A stretch of DNA of 26,571 nucleotides from Mesotaenium endlicherianum (GCA_009602735.1 WELA01001462.1:384921-411491), one strand, 5' to 3'; shown: positions 17,690-26,571, counted from the stretch's first letter. Notes: generated by a model not told the origin, from the sequence alone. A program made the numbers and translations.

Positions 17690-19400
17690 CTGGATGAGCG
17701 CCTCGGTGGCATCGTCCTTGTGGAGCTCTTTGGGGACATCGCCACAGGCCTTCTGCGTGATTGCAAGCGGGATTGCAGTGCGACGCTACGTCAACGTCAA
17801 TCCAGACGCGGTTGCCCAGCAGGTGGCACGCAGGCAAATGGCCCTATGTCACGAGCATTTGCCTTACCACTTCCCTCGCTGGCGTATTGTACTCAACGCA
17901 GACCAATTGGCCCATGGACATCCAGGCGATCAAGAGCGAGCACGTCACTTGCTTGGGCCCGACTTAGTCATTGCCGACCGATAGTGCCAGAGCTTCTCCA
18001 TTGCAAGCAGCGGAGGCGCCCTCGTCGACCCTCGCACGGCGCTCTTCTGGCAGCTCATACGCATCCTCAACCTCATTGAGAAGCGTCAGCCGCCTCACAC
18101 GTTGGCCTGGATCTTGGAGAACGTGGCCGTCCGCAACGATAGGCGCACAGACATGGCACAAAACTTCCACCTGTATAGCCGTTACGTAGGTCGCGAGGTT
18201 GTCATTGATGCGGCGCAGATTGGTTCCTTTGCCCGTTGCATCCGTGCCTACTTCGTCAACCTGGCGATGCTTGGCACCCTTGATGTAAGCTCATAGGATT
18301 GTAGAGTGCATTGTTTTGATCATTTTGATATAAAGTGCGTCGAATATCTTTAGGTGTTGAGAAAGTTATGGATTTCTGAAGTTTAATTAGTTTTAAGGTT
18401 GGTCGACGACTGTCCTTAATTCGCGGTGAGCGCGACCGTCGGATCAACCGACAGCGTCAAGCGATCTAGGCCGTTAGAGTGAACTTGTACCTTCACGTAA
18501 TTTCGGCTTGACGCGGAGTGCCCACCAGGTCGATTAACCTAGAAGTTTTGCATTAGCCTAGCGCGCTTAAGTTAGTATATTTTAGATATTTTGATGCATG
18601 CATGTGGACGTCAAATCGGCCCGACACGTCCGGATGAGGCTGACCTGGCCTACTCACGAATATTCTGGAAGGGACGATTTGACAAACGCTTCAAAATTTT
18701 GTTGCTAAGCGGCCCTCCCTCCTAGGGGCGAGCGGTTGTCGTAGAAAACTATAAATAGGCATAACTTCTTCGTTTCTTATCAGTGTTCACTTTTGTAAAT
18801 TTTTACGGGTTTGTAATGACAAGGCCTTTCATCCTATTCCATTTGCGAGCACTTTCTTGCTACTCAAAATGTTCAATAGTTTTCCTAAGCATTCTTAGTG
18901 ATATGCCGCTGCACTCTAAAGTATGACTGCAACTAGTTTGGTTCCTCGTGAGTCACTACGCTTCCACTAGGGCACTCTGCCCCTTTCACTCAAGGCCTTG
19001 GCTGTCGCACATGTACGGCATGGCTTCACTGTCAACGCCATTTTAAGGACCGATGCCTAGCCAAGCGTGTCGCGTTCCACCCGCACCACATACAGGCCCA
19101 GTGCGGGGTGATCGGCGAGGTCTTGCTGGCCTTACCCACCTTTGTTAGCCGTTTTGAGAGCCAGGCATTTTATTGGCGCCGCACGCAATATGGTCATTGA
19201 CTTGGCCACTAGCATGTTTGACTGACCCCGCGCAGTGGAGATGGAGCGCGTAATGGGGTTTCCTACTCACCTCACTCAGGTGGATGGCCTCACCGAGGTC
19301 AACCGCGTCTGGCTATTAGGTCAGGCTGTCAACGCTAATACCCTTACGTGGATCCTTCAGCACATGCAGGCTCTTACCCCTCTCTACGCCAAGGCACGCC
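17690..19400 (+). pseudogene. retrotransposon-borne C5 cytosine DNA methyltransferase, split by LTR E
   Basis: C5 methyltransferases transfer a methyl group from S-adenosylmethionine to cytosine in DNA. Motif I (cofactor binding) reads VELFGDIATGL at 17720-17752. After a frame change the Rossmann part continues GIAVRRYVNVNPDAVAQQVA and then LGPDLVIADR. Motif IV should be PCQ: the catalytic Cys and Gln are there (CQSFS from 17985) but the preceding Pro codon is TAG. Motif VI is LENV (Glu codon 18117). A motif VIII-like DAAQIGSFARCIRAYFVNL follows (18204-18260). LTR E then interrupts. Past it, ALPTFVSRF (about 19130), MERVMGFP (motif IX region) and RVWLLGQAVNANTLTWIL (motif X) complete the fold. 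Two frames and several stops make it non-functional. Retrotransposon-encoded C5 methyltransferases are known from charophyte algae and dinoflagellates. My assignment rests on motif order. Confidence 0.82.
18300..18920 (+). repeat. LTR E, LTR-like insertion inside the methyltransferase (621 bp)
   Basis: It starts TGTAGAGTGCA and ends TGCACTCTAAA, an 11-bp inverted repeat with one mismatch. It has a TATA box (TATAAATA, 18750-18757) in the right place for a plus-strand LTR and is more AT-rich than its surroundings. No primer site follows and no purine tract precedes, so it looks like a solo LTR. The flanking 5 bp (AGGAT and GTATG) do not match, so either the ends are slightly off or the duplication is lost. 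Confidence 0.7.
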
Positions 19401-19900
19401 ACCCTGAGCTTCCGCGCACCTACGATGATAGGGACCACTGGCTTGGCCTAGTTGAGAATCTTCCTGCCCCTGGTCCAGCCAGGTTCCCCTCAGGGGTTCC
19501 TCATCCTCAACGTGCGGCCCCTCCACCTCCCAGCCCGTCCTCGCCTCGCACCTACGACTCCAGCTCTGACTCTGGTTTGCTAAGGGGGGGAGGAAGGAGG
19601 AGAGAGGAGCCACAGCAACCCAAATTGTACAAGTCTTTCTTTTCCTTACCCCGCTTCCGTCCTCAGGCAAGAGACTCAAGGCAACTGGCAGCAGCTGCTA
19701 AGGAGGAGCCACCAGTGGCAGGACGAGCGACAACAGCTGCAGGGCATGTGACGCCAGCAGCATAGCGGACGACGCCAGCAGCATAGCGGACGACGCCAAC
19801 AATAGGGCGAGAGGCGCCACCTGCAGGGCAAGAGCCTCCACCAGCTGCTCCTACATAGAAGCTCAGGAAGAGTCTCACAGAGACACAAGCCGCATAATGA
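19401..19900 (+). pseudogene. element D linker between methyltransferase and RT
   Basis: Same frame as the methyltransferase C-terminus. It is rich in Pro, Ser, Arg and Ala (RAAPPPPSPSSPRTYDSSSD) and resembles a disordered interdomain linker. Stops at 19763, 19784, 19853, 19895 and 19898 lie in this frame, and the RT N-terminus resumes in the same frame at 19901. A 21-bp unit (ACGCCAGCAGCATAGCGGACG) is repeated in tandem at 19751-19798 and carries two of these TAG stops, each of which fits a former CAG. Confidence 0.65.
19751..19798. repeat. 21-bp tandem repeat, 2.3 copies
   Basis: Two exact copies of a 21-bp unit (19751-19771 and 19772-19792) are followed by ACGCCA. The length is a multiple of three, so it duplicated seven codons in the linker. 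Confidence 0.9.
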
Positions 19901-21060
19901 ATGACGCTGTTGGATGCGAGACGCAGCATCAGCTTTGCCAGCGAAATGCATGACCTTGGGGTCTACAAGGGCGACCACATAAGGATCCCTCTCACGACGC
20001 AAGATTTTATTTCCAAGAAGAGGTACCGTTTCAGTAACTTCAAGAACGTCTTGATTGACACGCAAACCGGCAAGCTGGTGGACGCACGGCTCATGAAGAG
20101 GTCCTCTAGTTGCTACGCCGCCCCCACGGTCATGCCAGCCAAGAAGGATGCCTCATGCAATTAGTATGAGAAGAGGATGTATGGTTACTATCATGCTCTC
20201 AGCAAGGTCACCAAGCAAGACACGTACCCCATGCCCACTCGAAATGAATTTTTTGACGACATTGACAGCTGCACCTGGTTCTCAGTGCTGGATTTAAGGC
20301 AGGGCTTCAACCAGATTCCTATCACAGAGAAGGACCGGCACAAAACGAGATTCTAGGAACTCAGCATCTCTATAAGTGGAGGATGATGCCTTTTGGACTG
20401 AAGAACGCGCCAAGCACCTTCCAGCGCATCATTGATAAGGAGTCGGTTGGGTTTCTCTTCGCCCAATGTTACATTGACGACATCCTCATCTTTAGCAAGA
20501 AGTTTGAGCAGCACGTGGAGCACATCACGGCAGTCCTGGAGCGCCTGGAGGCCGTTGGGCTCAAGTTTCATCCAGGCAAGTGCACCTTTGGGACCCGAGA
20601 GGTGGAGTACCTTGGGCATCTTCTCTCTTCTAGCGGGTTGGCGCCGTAGCTGGCCAAGATCTTGGCCATCAAGGGCATCTTGCCTCCTACGGACATCTTA
20701 AAGTGGAGGGCCTTCCTTGGAGTGGCCAACAACTACCGACGCTTTGTGCTTGGCTTAAGCTCACTAAGCCACTTAACGACTTGTTGCGGAAGAGTGTGGC
20801 CTACGTGTGGGGGCCAAAGCTGCCGGTGGCGTTTTACAAGATCAAGGAGCTGCTGGTGAGCTCCGCGGTGTTGCAACGGCCTGACTGCACCAAGCTTTTT
20901 ATCCTCTACATCAAATGGTTGCAGGCAGGGTTGGGAGCGATGTTGGTGCAGGAGCACAACGGCTTCGAGCATGTGGTGGCATACGCTAGCCGCAGCAACA
21001 ACCGCCCGAAGAGTAACTATGGCTCTTATGAGGGGGAGTGCCTGGCAACAGACTGAGCCA
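19901..21060 (+). pseudogene. element D reverse transcriptase and start of RNase H
   Basis: The RT N-terminal part reads MHDLGVYKGDHIRIPL (probably still linker), then KVTKQDTYPMP and FSVLDLRQGFNQIPI (first catalytic Asp). A stop and frame change at about 20355 are followed by MMPFGLKNAPSTFQR, YIDDILIFSK (intact YIDD, 20470-20481), LKFHPGKCTFGTREVEYLGH, a stop at about 20647, and the connection segment with another frame change near 20750. RNase H begins PDCTKLFILYIKW, where the first catalytic Asp is not seen. SYEGECLATD carries the Glu. Confidence 0.88.
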
Positions 21061-21929
21061 TCGTGCACTTCCGGCACTACCTCTACGGCACTCGCTTCCG
21101 CCTGGTCACCAACCATTAGCCACTCAAGTGGCTCACGACGTCGCAGCGCCTGACAGGCAAGTACGTGCAATGGGCTCTCATTCTGCAAGAGTACACGTTT
21201 GACGTGCACCACCGCTCAGGGACGACCAACCTCAACGTTGACGGCCTCAGCCCTAACCCTCAGCCTTCTTTGAGGGACCTTTTAATAGCTTGTCACGACA
21301 AGGATGAGCCTGTGGTCTGGCACGCGACGGCAATCTTGGCATTCATTGTCAACGGCAACGTGCAACCCGCAAGGCTCACCAACCTCGACGTTGTGACAAT
21401 CACCATTTGACGCCTCGCCATGGCCACAGCAGAGGAGCAAGACGGCAGGCAGCGCGGGCCCAAGGATGTGTGAGACGATGTTGTTGTGCTGCAAAATGTC
21501 TCCACACAGAAGAAGGCGTCTGGTGTTGACACAGGGGAGCACAACCGCATCCTCAAGCGCAACCCTCACTTCGTCTTCTTGGATGGTCGTATACGACGAG
21601 TGATGGCGGACGGCTCCGTCCTGGTGCTTCGTGAGCTTGCTATACCAAGCCAGCTGGTGCGTAGTGTGCACAAGGCACTAGGACACTTTGGTGTCAAACG
21701 CACTCTTAGCCTTCTTCAGTTTGAGTACAGGTGGTACGGCATGACTAAGGTCGTCGCCAATATTGTCAGCAGCTGCACTCTCTGCGACTGTGTGTGCTCG
21801 AGCTTCACAGCGCGCAGCGCTGCTCTCAGGCCCCTTCCTATCCAAGAGTTGTTCTACAGGTGGTTTCTTGACTTGGTTGGAGAGCTGCCCAAGTCCTCCA
21901 GAGGCAACCTATGTCTTGGTGATGATTAA
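21061..21929 (+). pseudogene. element D RNase H end and integrase N-terminal half
   Basis: RNase H continues FRLVTNH with a stop, where the usual TDH Asp is Asn (AAC, 21111-21113, former CpG), then FDVHHRSGTTNLNVDGLS. Integrase follows: the zinc-binding HKALGHFGVKRT with its CTLC partner (21670-21790), and after an unassigned patch the core start WFLDLVGELPKSSRGN, carrying the first catalytic Asp. After a one-base frame change it reads TYVLVMI and is cut at TTAA (21926-21929) by transposon F. It resumes at 24815. Confidence 0.85.
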
Positions 21930-22202
21930 CACTAGAACGCGCGGTGAACTATATTTGGAGCAATACACATATTTTGGTGCAGTTAGGAAGCCCTCTTGTT
22001 TAAGCTGCCCTTTCGTTTACACTCGATTATTTTTCTTAATTCTTAGCTCAAACGATTGCAAATACGCATGCATACTAGGATTAAATTGGCGACCCTAATC
22101 GACGAGTAGTCGCGAAGTTATGAGTGTAAACACAAAGTGCAAAAAGCTGTTGCACATAAAAAACGTGTGTTCGAACAGCACTGAAACTGTCAAATCCGAG
22201 CC

Positions 22203-24071
22203 ATGAAGGGGTGCTCTTCTTTCTCGCGAAAATTTGCTGTAGATACAGCCATGGCGCTTGGTCAGAGCAGTGCCAAGCCTCTTTTGGGTCTTGTAATTTA
22301 TATTAGTACTGTTTTTTTTGGTCGTAGGTGGGCATTTGAGACTTTCGGTGATGGTTGTGGGGATATGTTCTTGATGGGAGAGGTGAGAAAGAGGGTGAAG
22401 GGGAAGAAGGGACAAGACCTCTTTCAAGTATTCTTTGCCTACGATGGGAAGAGGCCAAATATGACTGCAGAGGCCATTCAAAGCTTTATAAAATAAAGAG
22501 AGGATGAATTTGTGCAACTGTTTAGCCCGGGTGTGTGTAAGAGGAAACCTTTCATCGAACCCGAGAGTCAGCCAGAGTCAGCCTAACAGTCAACCAAGTG
22601 TGCAACAACGTTTAGAACTAGTGTTAGATGAGCTTGAGCCTGAGGAGTCTTGTGAGCCTAGTCTTGATGAGAGTGCACAACTTCCACTTGAAAGTGGTAA
22701 AAAGAAGAAAGGTTGGCCATTTGGGAGTAACAAGATACAAGCACCCGCTCCAAGAACCAAATTCAAGCAACAGCAGATTGAAGCAGATAGAAGAGAGAAA
22801 GGAAAGTCTAAGATGTTAGAATCTGACAGTAATAGGGATAGTGCTTCGGAGGCCAGCAGCAGTTCATCCGAAGAGGAGGAGGAGCAAGTGCCCCCCTTGA
22901 GCATGCAAGAAGAGGAGGAGCCTCCATCCACTGACTTACTCTTGTCCACCTTCAAGACTTGTTATAGTCCAGGTGAAGTCATGACAATTGATGAGAGAAC
23001 AATTCCCATTAGAATTAGACAATGCCCTATAAGGATATTCAATTCCTCTAAGCCTTACAAGTATGGTATGGAAGTGTTTACTACGTGTGATGCTATAACA
23101 TATTTTTGCTACGCTTTTATTATATATGATAGAGTGGAGAGAGATGGTCTGAAGTTTGATGTGGTTTTGGATCTAGTAGCTATGCTTCCTGTTGGTAGGT
23201 TCTTTAGTCTTTAGTCTTGTTGTAGACAGGGGCTTCACCTCTCCCAACCTCTTCCAAAAACTAGCTAAGCTTGGACATGGTGCTACTGGCACAGCTATGA
23301 CTAATGGAAAGAATCTTCCTGGCAAAGGTATTTGGATGGAGAAAGGTGCAAACCCAAAGGGAACCACCAAAGCTGTATACAATCAATGAAAGTCCCCCTA
23401 TGATAGCATGCACCTGGTAGAACAAAGCACCTTGTGCTTTTTTGTCGACAGCTATAGGACTAGCTCCTAGATCACAGTCAAGGCGTGATGGTTAGCTTAG
23501 ACATGAGCTGCCTGCTCCACAAGTGGTAAAGCACTACAACTTATACAAAGACGCAGTTGACCAGTTTGATGCTTTTTGTTTGAAGAGAAACTATAGTGCA
23601 GAAAGAGTACTTGTGAAAAGAAAGTGGTGGCATAGAGCTTATTGGGGTATTTGGGATGGGCTACTAGCAAATGTCTTCATCCTTTTGAAGTTAGTTGACG
23701 ACAAGGCTAACAGATGTGACACTTTCCTTGATATTACGGATGAGATGTGCTCATTTCAACATCCCAATGAAGCTGGACCTCCTAAGGTGACTACAAGACT
23801 GAGCACTACCCAACCTTCTGGTGAAGGAAGGCACACTCAAAGACACTTCCCTAGGGAGTATCCTGACAAGAAGAGAGATTATTTTGCCATGTGTGTTGCT
23901 GGTACTTACGGTCAGCGTGCAAATAGGAAGAGAGCTAGAAGGAGTCCATACTACTACTTTCATTGCAATGTTCCCCTTTGTGCAGCTCTTTGCTTTAAGA
24001 TATATCACGCTAATAGAGCTATAGAGCACTTAGATGTAGGTCCTAAGAGGGAGGTTAGAGCAAGCATTTAG
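22203..24071 (+). pseudogene. piggyBac-type transposase, broken
   Basis: PiggyBac transposases cut and paste DNA at TTAA using three catalytic Asp residues. An N-terminal piece (22203-22496) is followed, after stops, by a long piece (22504-23214). This has a Ser/Glu-rich acidic stretch (SSSSSEEEEEQVPP) that leads directly into YSPGEVMTIDERTIPIR (first Asp, 22990) and SKPYKYGMEVFTTCDA. A frameshift near 23205 leads to SLVVDRGFTSPNLF (second Asp, 23225). A decayed gap (23390-23520) precedes VKHYNLYKDAVDQFDAFCLK (third Asp, 23559) and KRKWWHRAYWGIWDGLLAN. The C-terminus has the Cys/His-rich end HCNVPLCAALCFKIYH. The helical domain normally lying between the acidic region and the core is missing, so an internal deletion is likely. 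Confidence 0.88.
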
Positions 24072-24810
24072 TAGACTAATCGACGAGTTTTCGTCGTAAA
24101 ACTCCAACACTGCAATTAATTTCTAAAGTGTGGTATGAGATGTGAGATGTGTTGCATGTGAGTAAGATTGCATATTATGTGCCAGACATTTATTATGAGT
24201 TTTTTTGTTTGAATAAATCAATATATACATGTCATTTTGTGAATTCTAGGGATAAAAGAGAATATTCTAACCTATTAAATTCATTTCTTGATTAATCACG
24301 TAAAAGAAAACATCTGAAGGTACATATGACAATAACTAAGTAATGGCATGATTTTTAGATTCATATGACTCCTATGTAGCCCAAAATGATTGAATGAGTG
24401 ATCTTATGTTTTTGAGTTTTTGTTGCACCACAAAAAAACCGCCGTCGCATATTGCGGTTCAACTCCTAAACGATTCATATCTGGAAGGAAAATAATCCAA
24501 CATGTCTAAAATTTTGTGTAGTACCTAACAACATACATAGCAACCTTCCACATAATTTCCAAGCCCTGGTTTGGAAGGAAGTAGGAGCAATGGGTTCTTG
24601 AAAGTAAGCCAAGAATACGCGTTTTTGTTAATGATTTTTAAATGAGATTAATTGATTGAATCATTTGATACATGACCAGAACTTTCATGACCTAGGCTTT
24701 CCAAAACTATGTCCAGTGTCATTGTGAGATTAGTATCAAGGTGGGAAATAAATCATAAAGACATGCACTTGTTGCACCGAAAAGTGTGAGTTATCATGGG
24801 CTATCTAGTG
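24072..24810 (+). other. 3' non-coding arm of transposon F
   Basis: AT-rich, no gene. It spans the region between the transposase stop and the terminal TCTAGTG. A small hairpin (CGACGA/TCGTCG, 24081-24096) lies near its start. The length (739 bp) is long compared with the 273-bp left arm. Confidence 0.6.
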
Positions 24811-24814
24811 TTAA

Positions 24815-24838
24815 GCACATGTCGAAGTGGATTGCATA
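24815..24838 (+). pseudogene. element D integrase, resumed fragment
   Basis: Read from the single TTAA, the codons give KHMSKWIA and then a stop. They align with HISKWVEIV of the element B integrase at the equivalent place (4397-4424). Similarity ends at about 24838, so D is either truncated here or interrupted again. Confidence 0.75.
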
Positions 24839-26571
24839 AAAAGATACATAAAAGATACATCACCAAACAAGTACCATGTCAATATGCTTACATGTGCCAG
24901 TTCATCCAAATAAATGTATATTTTCATAATGCGTGTCTATTGACTTTGTCGAAAAGGTCCAGCGGGATGACTTATGCATCATAGTGTGATTCGCTAACTT
25001 CGTCAATTGAGGTCATGAGTATATGTTTGTACATAGATAAACTTGGCACAACCCCCTCCTAAAGTAGGAAACGTAGCACTTACCATATTTGTATAATTCA
25101 TGGCGAAGGCTCATGTTAATGGGAGGACACTAGGAATTGCAGAACACCCCTCTTCAAGTGATTGTTCAGTATATGTTACTGAAATAAGTTAAAAAACTCC
25201 GTAGCTAGAAAGTGGCTTTCTTTTCCTTGCGTTGGCGACCTTGCTGAACCTGCAATTTATAAGGATTTCTTTGGGATGGCCTTTCTTTAATAGGTCAGGT
25301 GCAACCATACGAAATATTCACAAGCAGAAGTTCTTGGTCGTAAGGCCACACTACAGACTAATGTGCAAGCAAGCAGACAAGAGGAATTCCCCACCATCAT
25401 AAACATGATCTGTACAACGGGTAAATTACCGTGCATGACTTGGTCGTAAGTAAACTACTAGTAGTGATGGCGGATAACTCCGATATGAAGAGGTACATGC
25501 AACTGCAACAATCATTGAGTACTGTGTGCATGTAAATCATTGCTCCAAGCCTTGCCTACAACTAAGACCGCCAAATTTACTAGCAATAAGTTACAAAGCT
25601 ATGACTAAGACTAGGTATGCATATCCAGGGATACATGCCACCCCTTTCACCATATGGGACTTGGGGCTCTGAGGCCTTTGCTCAAACTTGGTTTGATGAC
25701 CGACATCGTTGGTCATCCGATCAAGTCCCAAAGCCTGGTTCACTCTTGTGTGAGACTAAATACTCTAGTTGCTTCACACCCATTCACCTCCTACTTGTAA
25801 GGGTACTATATTGCGCCTCAAGGAAACATGTGGGGAGAAACTAGACTACATCCAAGTGCTTCACGCCAATCACTAACAAACTACACGCATGAGATACCCA
25901 CGAAAAACCATAAGGCGAAAAGAACACAATCACCCACTACGTCACTAGGCGCCTTCATTAGTCAGGATGTTCCGCAACACACTGTTCACAAACAACCAGC
26001 ACACAAAGTTTTTGCCGTGCGATAAGGACCTCAACACAGGGCTGTTGCACAAAAGCCACCAGAGCTGCAGCTTACGCGAGCAAGTTGCAGAAATCCCCAC
26101 ACCAAGGCTCCTCCCCTGGACCCAACGCAGGGGCCTTTAAAGGGCAGCAGCCCAGCTGGCACATGTGCCAGCTCCACACTATGCCACCAGGTTGTCCTAT
26201 ATTTGTGCACGCCAGCCACTATGGCAACAAGAGCTGCTCCAGGTGCATCGTACCTATGGCAGAATATTGCTACTCTTCAGTCTAACACAATCATCAACAA
26301 AAGAGGAGGAAGTGCTCCTGCCTTGCCAGTAAGAGAGCCGCTTCCAGTTTGTATGCATGACAAAAGTGCTACATCAAGTACATCAACTCACTCATAACCA
26401 AGACCTACTAGCCTTCTTGCTACGACAGGTATTGCCTCTGTAGAACTAGCACCCTGGCAAGTTGCAAAACAAGCGCCTTGTGCCACCTGGTTGAAGAGCA
26501 GAAAGAGAAAGACACCAATCCCCCACCCACTCTTCCTTTTCTTCGAAAGAAGGTGGGGGGGGGGGGGGAGG
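24839..26571. other. no gene recognised
   Basis: AT-rich up to about 25600, then more mixed composition. Short open frames at 25617-26025 and 26085-26397 show no domain, no bias and no neighbour support. The stretch contains a perfect 20-bp palindrome at 26154-26173 and a run of 14 G at 26555-26568 next to the window edge. CCCCACC (26521-26527) and GGTGGGG (26552-26558) could pair. No LTR end, primer site or transposase motif was found. Confidence 0.5.
26154..26173. repeat. perfect 20-bp palindrome
   Basis: AGCTGGCACA followed by TGTGCCAGCT, centred on CATG, with no spacer. It could form a cruciform or bind a dimeric protein, but nothing nearby indicates a function. Confidence 0.9.

Larger units (their letters stand above)
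21930..24810 (+). mobile_element. transposon F: piggyBac-like DNA transposon (2,881 bp)
   Basis: Flanked by TTAA on both sides (21926-21929 and 24811-24814), the target duplication specific to the piggyBac superfamily. The ends are CACTAGA and TCTAGTG, a 7-bp terminal inverted repeat, or 11 bp including TTAA. It encodes a piggyBac-type transposase remnant (22203-24071). Removing the element with one TTAA restores the element D integrase across the site, which independently confirms the ends. It inserted after D, in the same orientation. Confidence 0.9.
7653..24838 (+). mobile_element. element D: gypsy-type retrotransposon encoding a DNA methyltransferase, interrupted by three insertions
   Basis: Plus-strand segments at 7653-8943, 16416-18299, 18921-21929 and 24815-24838 read in order as protease, unassigned coding, C5 methyltransferase, RT, RNase H and integrase. 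The gaps are filled by element C (8944-16415), LTR E (18300-18920) and transposon F (21930-24810). Continuity across F is shown by the integrase reading through one TTAA copy. Continuity across E is supported by methyltransferase motifs on both sides. Continuity across C rests on strand, composition and gene order only. No LTR of D itself is visible, and gag upstream of the protease is not recognised. Confidence 0.75.

Noticed and set aside
19663..20065. Two overlapping minus-strand frames rich in Cys, Ala and Val
   Set aside because: They mirror the 21-bp tandem repeat and the proline-rich linker on the plus strand, which is flanked by methyltransferase and RT in one frame.
22095..24087. 12-bp direct repeat CTAATCGACGAG at 22095-22106 and 24076-24087, first taken as the piggyBac ends
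   Set aside because: It is direct rather than inverted, not next to TTAA, and 12-bp matches are expected by chance in a window this size. The TTAA/CACTAGA ends at 21930 and 24810 explain the element better.
25656..25729. Nested inverted repeats GGGACTT/AAGTCCC and GATGACC/GGTCATC
   Set aside because: The two stems are offset asymmetrically, the arms are only 7 bp, and nothing around them suggests a transposon end, terminator or structured RNA.
26555..26568. Run of 14 G at the window edge
   Set aside because: Likely a homopolymer or assembly-edge feature; nothing can be concluded from it.
1..26571. CRISPR array, operon, riboswitch or prokaryotic system
   Set aside because: No regularly spaced repeats with unique spacers and no compact same-strand gene clusters. 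All recognised content is eukaryotic transposable element sequence.

Overview
The window reads as intergenic, transposon-dense nuclear DNA of a eukaryote. I see no intact host gene, no rRNA or functional tRNA gene, no operon structure and no CRISPR array. Nearly all recognisable coding sequence is decayed Ty3/gypsy-type LTR retrotransposon, plus one piggyBac-like DNA transposon. Three features suggest a green-lineage host: a plant-type chromovirus with an initiator-Met tRNA primer site, a gypsy integrase ending in a PHD finger, and a gypsy polyprotein carrying a C5 cytosine DNA methyltransferase. My best guess is a streptophyte (charophyte) alga. A bryophyte, or less likely a dinoflagellate, cannot be excluded. 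This is inference, not a measurement.

Layout. (A) 1-1355: 3' end of an LTR element (43-bp tandem repeats, purine tract, complete 499-bp LTR) that cuts into an older minus-strand chromovirus integrase fragment (1356-1701). (B) about 2071-6778: plus-strand gypsy pol remnant (RT, RNase H, integrase, PHD finger), then one LTR and the start of a second LTR copy head to tail. 6779-7640 is AT-rich with nothing recognised. (D) about 7653-24838: a large decayed gypsy-type element in the order protease, unassigned coding, DNA methyltransferase, RT, RNase H, integrase. It has been opened by three later insertions: (C) 8944-16415, a full-length chromodomain gypsy element with both LTRs; (E) 18300-18920, an LTR-like sequence inside the methyltransferase; (F) 21930-24810, a piggyBac-like transposon at a TTAA inside the integrase. 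Past 24838 I recognise no genes.

How it fits together. D joins protease, methyltransferase and reverse transcription/integration functions, and the end of the methyltransferase is in the same frame as the start of RT. Removing F, with one TTAA copy, makes the D integrase readable across the junction, which fixes the ends of F precisely. All elements carry stops, frameshifts and lost catalytic residues. Several losses are G-to-A changes at former CpG sites, as expected from deamination of methylated cytosine in silenced DNA. The most unusual contents are the retrotransposon-borne methyltransferase, the PHD finger in place of a chromodomain, and the hairpin-rich, tRNA-like LTRs of element C.
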